Below are positions 59,724 to 64,000 of a stretch of 64,000 bases of DNA, piece by piece. This DNA comes from Klebsiella grimontii. Its GTDB lineage: Bacteria > Pseudomonadota > Gammaproteobacteria > Enterobacterales > Enterobacteriaceae. Positions within the stretch are counted from its first letter, which is position 1, and the number at the start of each line of letters is the position of its first letter. Position numbers and translations under genes: made by a program. The notes beneath the pieces are model-generated. The model ran no database searches and was not told the DNA's origin. It saw only the letters and a program-made list of their open reading frames with translations. The stretch is taken from the NCBI RefSeq assembly GCF_900200035.1, contig NZ_FZTC01000017.1:353286-417285 (forward strand). Direction: 5' to 3'.

Positions 59724-61403
59724 CTAATAACCACGTAACTCACTGGCTTCCCAGCTGTAAGCGTCACTGGCGATTAACGTATCGCCCAGCTCCTGGTAAT
59801 CGAAATGATAAAACTCAGCGCTGGCGTCATAACCGGAGTAGTCGACTGCCGCAAGGCCAACAAACGCCCCGGTAAAGAACCCGCCGTAGCTTTGCAGAAC
59901 ATAATCATCCGAAAGGATCGCGGCATCTAACCTGACGGGGATTTCAGTGAATTCAACCCCATCGAAGCTATATTCATAGCTATACGTTTCTTTCCTGACC
60001 TTCGTGCGGAACCAGACTTCTTCAACATGGTCCGGGACCTTGATAGCGTCATCTTTTAAATATGATGTATATTTCCCGCGGTTATTCTCACCTAATTCAA
60101 TGACCTTGCCGTTAATTTCATTCCAGGTAATGAACACAAAGCTCCAGTGACGATCGTTATAGTAGTTTGTTAATCCTGCCATTTGCTGGTAGTTAAATGG
60201 ATTAAATTTGACTTTAACTTTCGCGTCAAAATAGAAGGCCTGCCAGCGGCGGGCAATCAGCGACAGGTCGTGGGTATTCGCTAAAGAGCCCTGGCCAATT
60301 AACGTTAGCTTGCCATCGCCTGTGGTCCCCATTTTTTCTGTGAACGGCACCCGCAGGGTATTCCAGTTGCGATCGAGCGTCGCCGTTGTAAAGTCGTCGT
60401 GCTGGCTATGGTTTTCCGGGCTTTCGGTATAAATGGCATCTTTTGGACCCTCAACAAACGTTTTCCCGCCATGGCCTCCTTCAATACGCGGCCAGCCATC
60501 TTCATCCCAATACACCTTTTGAATAGCCGTTTCTCTGCCCAGCGTTGACCAACCGCGAGGATCGTAGACCGACTCACCCGGGCGATTCCACGGACGCGCG
60601 CAGAGCGAGGCGTAGTACCACTCCCCACCTGGGGTAGAAACTAAGGCACCGTGTCCTTGCTTTTGGATATAGCTGTCTGGCGTATCGACGTTGGTTAAGA
60701 AGACCTCACCAGGCTCGGTTTCAAAGCTGTTGGCGTCTAAGGTTTTAGAACGCGCAACCACTTCCTGGTGCGTAAATACGGTGCCGCCCTGGGCGGCAAA
60801 AAGATAATAATAGCCGTTCAGTTTATACAGATGCGGGCCCTCAACGAGCGCAACGGCAGTGCCGCGGTAAATAGTACGCGCGGTTTCTGGTCTTAATTTT
60901 AGGGTCCTGGTATCCAGTTCGGTTAAGGTGATGCCGTCAAAGGGATGGCGATACTCACGATGATCCCAGGTTTGCTGCACGATATATTTACGCCCATCAT
61001 CGTCATGGAAAAGTGAAGCATCAAAACCTACGCCGTTGAGCTTGATGGGATCCGTCCATGGGCCGCGAATATCGGTTGCGGTGGTCAGATAGTTGGTCAT
61101 GTCTTTAAAGGCGCCTTCGGTGACTTTGACGTCGGTATACACCAACCAAAATTGACCATCCGCATAAGAGAGCGCCGGTGCCCAAATCCCGCCTGATGAA
61201 GGATTGCCTTTCATATTCAGCAGGGTGGTTGTTGACAATGGCGAAGGGAGAAGATTCCAGTGCTCCAGGTCTTTTGACTCATGTAAACGAACGCCCGGGA
61301 ACCACTCGAACGTCGAGTTGGCGATATAGTAGGTATCCTTCACGCGGATAATACTGGGGTCGGCATTAAACCCACGTAAAATAGGGTTTTGAATAAGAGA
61401 CAT
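59724..61403 (-). CDS. GH43 beta-xylosidase
   Basis: This is a 559-residue glycoside hydrolase of family 43 (XynB/YagH type). The N-terminal five-bladed propeller carries the catalytic set: base D15 in FNADPS, pKa-modulating D128 in GFDASLF and acid E188 in LVEGPHLY. The C-terminal beta-sandwich of about 200 residues is also present. There is no signal peptide, so it cleaves xylo-oligosaccharides in the cytoplasm, releasing xylose. It follows the xyloside transporter on the same strand by 57 bp, as in the yagG-yagH pair of E. coli. Confidence 0.93.
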   Translation of the reverse strand: MSLIQNPILRGFNADPSIIRVKDTYYIANSTFEWFPGVRLHESKDLEHWNLLPSPLSTTTLLNMKGNPSSGGIWAPALSYADGQFWLVYTDVKVTEGAFKDMTNYLTTATDIRGPWTDPIKLNGVGFDASLFHDDDGRKYIVQQTWDHREYRHPFDGITLTELDTRTLKLRPETARTIYRGTAVALVEGPHLYKLNGYYYLFAAQGGTVFTHQEVVARSKTLDANSFETEPGEVFLTNVDTPDSYIQKQGHGALVSTPGGEWYYASLCARPWNRPGESVYDPRGWSTLGRETAIQKVYWDEDGWPRIEGGHGGKTFVEGPKDAIYTESPENHSQHDDFTTATLDRNWNTLRVPFTEKMGTTGDGKLTLIGQGSLANTHDLSLIARRWQAFYFDAKVKVKFNPFNYQQMAGLTNYYNDRHWSFVFITWNEINGKVIELGENNRGKYTSYLKDDAIKVPDHVEEVWFRTKVRKETYSYEYSFDGVEFTEIPVRLDAAILSDDYVLQSYGGFFTGAFVGLAAVDYSGYDASAEFYHFDYQELGDTLIASDAYSWEASELRGY

Positions 61404-61460
61404 ATCATTACACCTTTTTAAAATGAAAAGTGACTTAATGGCTGGATTTATAATTTTTAG

Positions 61461-62915
61461 CTACACGCGTATCTCATCAAGCTGACGGTTGATATCGTTA
61501 ACGTTTTTGTCAGAGATGGGATAAACCTGAATGATGATCATCGATATAATGGCTAACGCGATAGGGATCCACACCGCGGTCATAATGATCCCGTCGATAG
61601 CGCTGGTGCTTTGCTGGGCGCCGGTTTCATTGAATCCATAGACGGCCAGCAGCCACAGCGGGATAGCGCCGCCGATAGTAAAACCAATCTTGAAAAACAG
61701 CCCCATAATCGCGTTAATGATCGCCGCATTCCGTTTGCCAGATTTTAATTCGCCGTACGCGATGACTTCGGGAACCAGCGCCCACATAAAGCCGGTCGCC
61801 GAGGTTAAGCCCCACTGTTTAATGAAGGTCGCGATGTAAGCAAGCCAAAGCGCATCGTGCATACCCTCCCGTGACCAGACGTAAGTCAGTAATTCACCGA
61901 CAATAAACATGGCCAGAAAAATGTGGAAGAATCCTTTTTTACCAAAAATTTTCTTGAGTTTGGGCCAGAAAATAGGGAAGGCAATGCCCGGAATCGAGGC
62001 GACAAGGCCGACGGCCCCCATCCACTCTGAATGACCCACAACGTACTGATTGAAAAAGCCGTTAACCGTGTTCATGAAAAACATGAAGGTAAACGCCAGC
62101 ATGAAAAACAGCCCGAGAATAACCAGCGGACGATTATGTTTAAGTTCAAGGAACAGATCGGTCGTTTTGACGTTGGCAGTCTGTTCTGCCGTCGCAACAA
62201 CGCGTTCTTTGGTGAATTTATAGCAGATGAAAAGCGCCGCAGCGCCGATTAGCATATAAACGGAGTAAACGCCGAACCAGGCGTAGTTCGCTGATGGATC
62301 GGTATAGTTTCCCAGATTGAGCTCAATGCCAAAAAAACCGGTGTCCTTAAGGCTACGATCTTTTGGCGAGGCCATTTGTACAAACATCGGGAACAGGGTA
62401 TAGACAAGAAGGTTCGCGCTATTGGCCAGCATCATGCGGGTACTGGTGAGTTTATCAATCGATTCCGGATCCCGGGTCAAGGACGCGTTAAGAGAACCAT
62501 AAGGAATATTCACCACCGAATAAACTAAATCCAGAGCCAAATAGACGATAAAAGCAAAAGGGACTGAACCTCGGACGCCAGGAATGGGAGCAAAAAGTAA
62601 CGCGGAAAGGATCACCAGCGGCACGCCGGCTCTTATCAGCCAGGGACGGTATTTACCTGCTTTTGACGTTCTTTTGTCAACATACGTGCCGACCATCGGA
62701 TCCCAAAAGACATTGATGATTCGGACAAAAAGAAATATAAACCCAGCCGTTGCCGTGCTGATGGTATTTACCGTCAGCATGTGAAGAGCCAGAAAGCCGC
62801 CTATTGTGCCAAAAACCAGGTTTTGAGCGAAGTCGCCCATTCCATAACCAATACGTTCCCCGCGCGTTAATTTATGATATTCGTCATGGCGGCTTTGCAT
62901 TATGTTTTTACTCAT
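61461..62915 (-). CDS. Xyloside/xylo-oligosaccharide symporter, GPH family (XynT/YagG-like)
   Basis: From the ATG at 62915 it is 484 residues with about twelve membrane helices. GERIGYGMGDFAQN and the loop KYRPWLIRAG mark the glycoside-pentoside-hexuronide family. Other starts (62954, 62900) are possible because no strong ribosome-binding site decides. It would import xylosides for the GH43 enzyme downstream. Confidence 0.9.
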   Translation of the reverse strand: MSKNIMQSRHDEYHKLTRGERIGYGMGDFAQNLVFGTIGGFLALHMLTVNTISTATAGFIFLFVRIINVFWDPMVGTYVDKRTSKAGKYRPWLIRAGVPLVILSALLFAPIPGVRGSVPFAFIVYLALDLVYSVVNIPYGSLNASLTRDPESIDKLTSTRMMLANSANLLVYTLFPMFVQMASPKDRSLKDTGFFGIELNLGNYTDPSANYAWFGVYSVYMLIGAAALFICYKFTKERVVATAEQTANVKTTDLFLELKHNRPLVILGLFFMLAFTFMFFMNTVNGFFNQYVVGHSEWMGAVGLVASIPGIAFPIFWPKLKKIFGKKGFFHIFLAMFIVGELLTYVWSREGMHDALWLAYIATFIKQWGLTSATGFMWALVPEVIAYGELKSGKRNAAIINAIMGLFFKIGFTIGGAIPLWLLAVYGFNETGAQQSTSAIDGIIMTAVWIPIALAIISMIIIQVYPISDKNVNDINRQLDEIRV

Positions 62916-63207
62916 TCTGAGCAGACTCCGGTGTGTTGTGTGGATGTGTAACAATTTCTGACATAAATGATCTCGAAGAATCCATTACGTTTTTAAATTA
63001 ATTTATTATGTTTTTTTACTTCTGTGATCATCGAAGCAAATACCCATCAAGACTATCTTGTCTCTCTTGTTGACTAACGATTTAGCAGCTATATCCCGAT
63101 AGATTCAGGGCGCGAAAAAATCATTTTTTATTTTATTGTTTCTCTCTTCATCACCCGAAAAAATGTACTTTACATGGTTCTCCAGACGTTGAGTAAATGA
63201 CGCTAAT

Positions 63208-63229
63208 ATTTGCGAGATGGCTCACATTT
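63208..63229 (-). promoter_or_regulatory. CRP-like binding site
   Basis: On the minus strand it reads AAATGTGA, six bases, then TCGCAAAT. That fits the CRP consensus TGTGA-N6-TCACA with one change, including the flanking AAA and TTT. Catabolite control of the xyloside operon or the porin is likely. Confidence 0.65.
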
Positions 63230-63590
63230 GAGCATTTTCTTAATCGCTGAGTGAAATAACGTAATTGAGCAACCGGCCGGGAGAATAGAGGATGTGTCAC
63301 AGTTGTTAAATTTTGGCTTCATAAATTATGGGGTTCATCATGCAATCTTATGCTGAGCGGGGCGCAGCCAGCGGTTTTACTCATCCACTCGACGGTGCCG
63401 GGGTGGCGGCCAACGCCGCGCCGTTCCTGTTTTTCACGGCAATAGCGCAGGTCGCTGGCGCCATCAATGCTATCCGCCGCCTGGAGGCAAAAGGTGGTGC
63501 CGTGAGTACGGAGGGCGTCGCCAGTTGCTGAAACAACGACGCTAATTATGGCGCATGCCCGACGCAATCAATACCACCGCTGCTGGCCCG

Positions 63591-63614
63591 TAAATTATCC
63601 AAAATGATAATTTA
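63591..63614. promoter_or_regulatory. Operator-like palindrome upstream of porin
   Basis: TAAATTATC and GATAATTTA form a perfect 9-bp inverted repeat with a six-base centre (CAAAAT). It could bind a local regulator. No regulator gene for this module lies inside the window. Confidence 0.5.
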
Positions 63615-63724
63615 TCCGGGGGCGGCTCATTATTAAACAACGCGCGAGGAGGTCGGATAACCCTAATAGCGTAAAGCCTCTGTAGATGTATAAAATTAAA
63701 ATAATGTTCTTATGATAGCGAGAT

Positions 63725-63742
63725 ATTCTGTCTACCCAGAAT
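63725..63742. promoter_or_regulatory. Short dyad upstream of porin
   Basis: ATTCTG and CAGAAT are separated by six bases, 52 bp before the porin start. This may be an operator half-pair or chance. Confidence 0.3.
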
Positions 63743-63793
63743 GGGATTGTTATTATCTGAATAAAATTAACCTATATTGAGATAATTTTGACA

Positions 63794-64000
63794 ATGATAA
63801 AAAAACTTCCATTACCCGTGGCGGTTATCGCCGCCTTTTTCCCGTTTACCTCTGCAATAGCCCAAGAGTTCACGCAGGAACAGATCGACGCCATTGTGGC
63901 GAAGGCCGTCGATAAAGCCCTCGCCGAGCGCCAGGCGAAAATCGACGCTGCCGCCGATAAAAAAGTGGATGTCATTACCAACCCGCAGACCACCGCCGCC
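63794..64000 (+). CDS. Carbohydrate porin, LamB/ScrY type (5' end only)
   Basis: Sixty-nine codons are present before the window ends. A signal peptide (IKKLPLPVAVIAAFFPFTSAIA) is followed by a periplasmic coiled segment FTQEQIDAIVAKAVDKALAE, typical of the N-terminal extension of sugar porins of the LamB/ScrY/BglH group. It would carry oligosaccharides across the outer membrane, plausibly for the xyloside operon opposite. The sugar is unknown. Confidence 0.8.
   Translation, partial: MIKKLPLPVAVIAAFFPFTSAIAQEFTQEQIDAIVAKAVDKALAERQAKIDAAADKKVDVITNPQTTAA

Larger units (their letters stand above)
62916..63793. promoter_or_regulatory. Regulatory region between xyloside operon and sugar porin (878 bp)
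   Basis: This long stretch separates the divergent transporter and porin genes. It contains a CRP-like site at 63208-63229 and two dyads before the porin (63591-63614 and 63725-63742). A plus frame 63328-63531 (67 codons) and an overlapping minus frame 63319-63567 (82 codons) both lack recognisable features, so I do not call either as a gene. Confidence 0.5.

Noticed and set aside
63319..63567. Overlapping frames on both strands (63328-63531 plus, 63319-63567 minus)
   Set aside because: Neither shows a domain, signal or convincing ribosome-binding site; a decayed remnant is possible but not supportable.

Overview
The window looks like a chromosomal segment of an enterobacterium close to Klebsiella/Raoultella, most likely the K. 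oxytoca group. Gene order follows the E. coli K-12 trp-to-fnr interval almost gene for gene (trp, rnm, yciO, yciQ, rluB, btuR, yciK, sohB, yciN, topA, cysB, ymiA, acnA, ribA, pgpB, lapAB, pyrF, yciH, osmB, yciT, yciZ, rnb, yciW, fabI, sap, psp, ycjX, ycjF, tyrR, tpx, ycjG, mpaA, mppA). It is GC-rich, lacks the puu genes and pdeR, and carries extra carbohydrate modules typical of Klebsiella. The species call is an inference. I see no rRNA, tRNA, prophage, insertion sequence or CRISPR array.

Layout. 1-3175 is the start of the trp operon on the minus strand (trpGD cut by the window edge, trpE, leader, attenuator, TrpR operator). 3318-7861 holds rnm, yciO, yciQ and rluB. 8027-12758 is an inserted sugar module (GPH symporter, GH3 glycosidase, AraC regulator) whose last gene overlaps the 3' end of btuR. 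12730-33836 is conserved backbone: cobalamin adenosylation, topoisomerase I, cysteine regulation, aconitase A, riboflavin, the LPS-control pair lapAB, pyrimidine synthesis, RNase II and FabI. 34047-39893 is the sapABCDF transporter operon with a HutD/Ves-like gene added at its end.

40257-45773 replaces the E. coli ymjA/puu region. It holds a small unknown gene, a 768-residue AraC protein fused to a GH39-like domain that appears to have lost both catalytic glutamates, and a divergent pair encoding an M20 amidohydrolase and a 14-helix-type MFS exporter. This is the best candidate here for an undescribed regulatory and metabolic system. 45764-48807 is the phage-shock region (pspF divergent from pspABCDE, with a sigma-54 promoter), followed by ycjX, ycjF and tyrR.

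53266-58448 has an AbrB-family membrane protein inserted between tyrR and tpx, then the murein-peptide recycling genes ycjG, mpaA and mppA. 58541-64000 has a DJ-1/PfpI protein, two doubtful small ORFs, a xyloside transporter plus GH43 beta-xylosidase pair on the minus strand, a regulatory stretch with a CRP-like site and two dyads, and the first 69 codons of a LamB/ScrY-type sugar porin. The transporter, glycosidase and porin would together carry plant-derived xylo-oligosaccharides from the outer membrane to the cytoplasm.

Many starts given here are internal to the longest possible reading frame. They were chosen by ribosome-binding sites and by remembered E. coli protein lengths and N termini. 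Family assignments come from sequence recognition alone; no database search was run.
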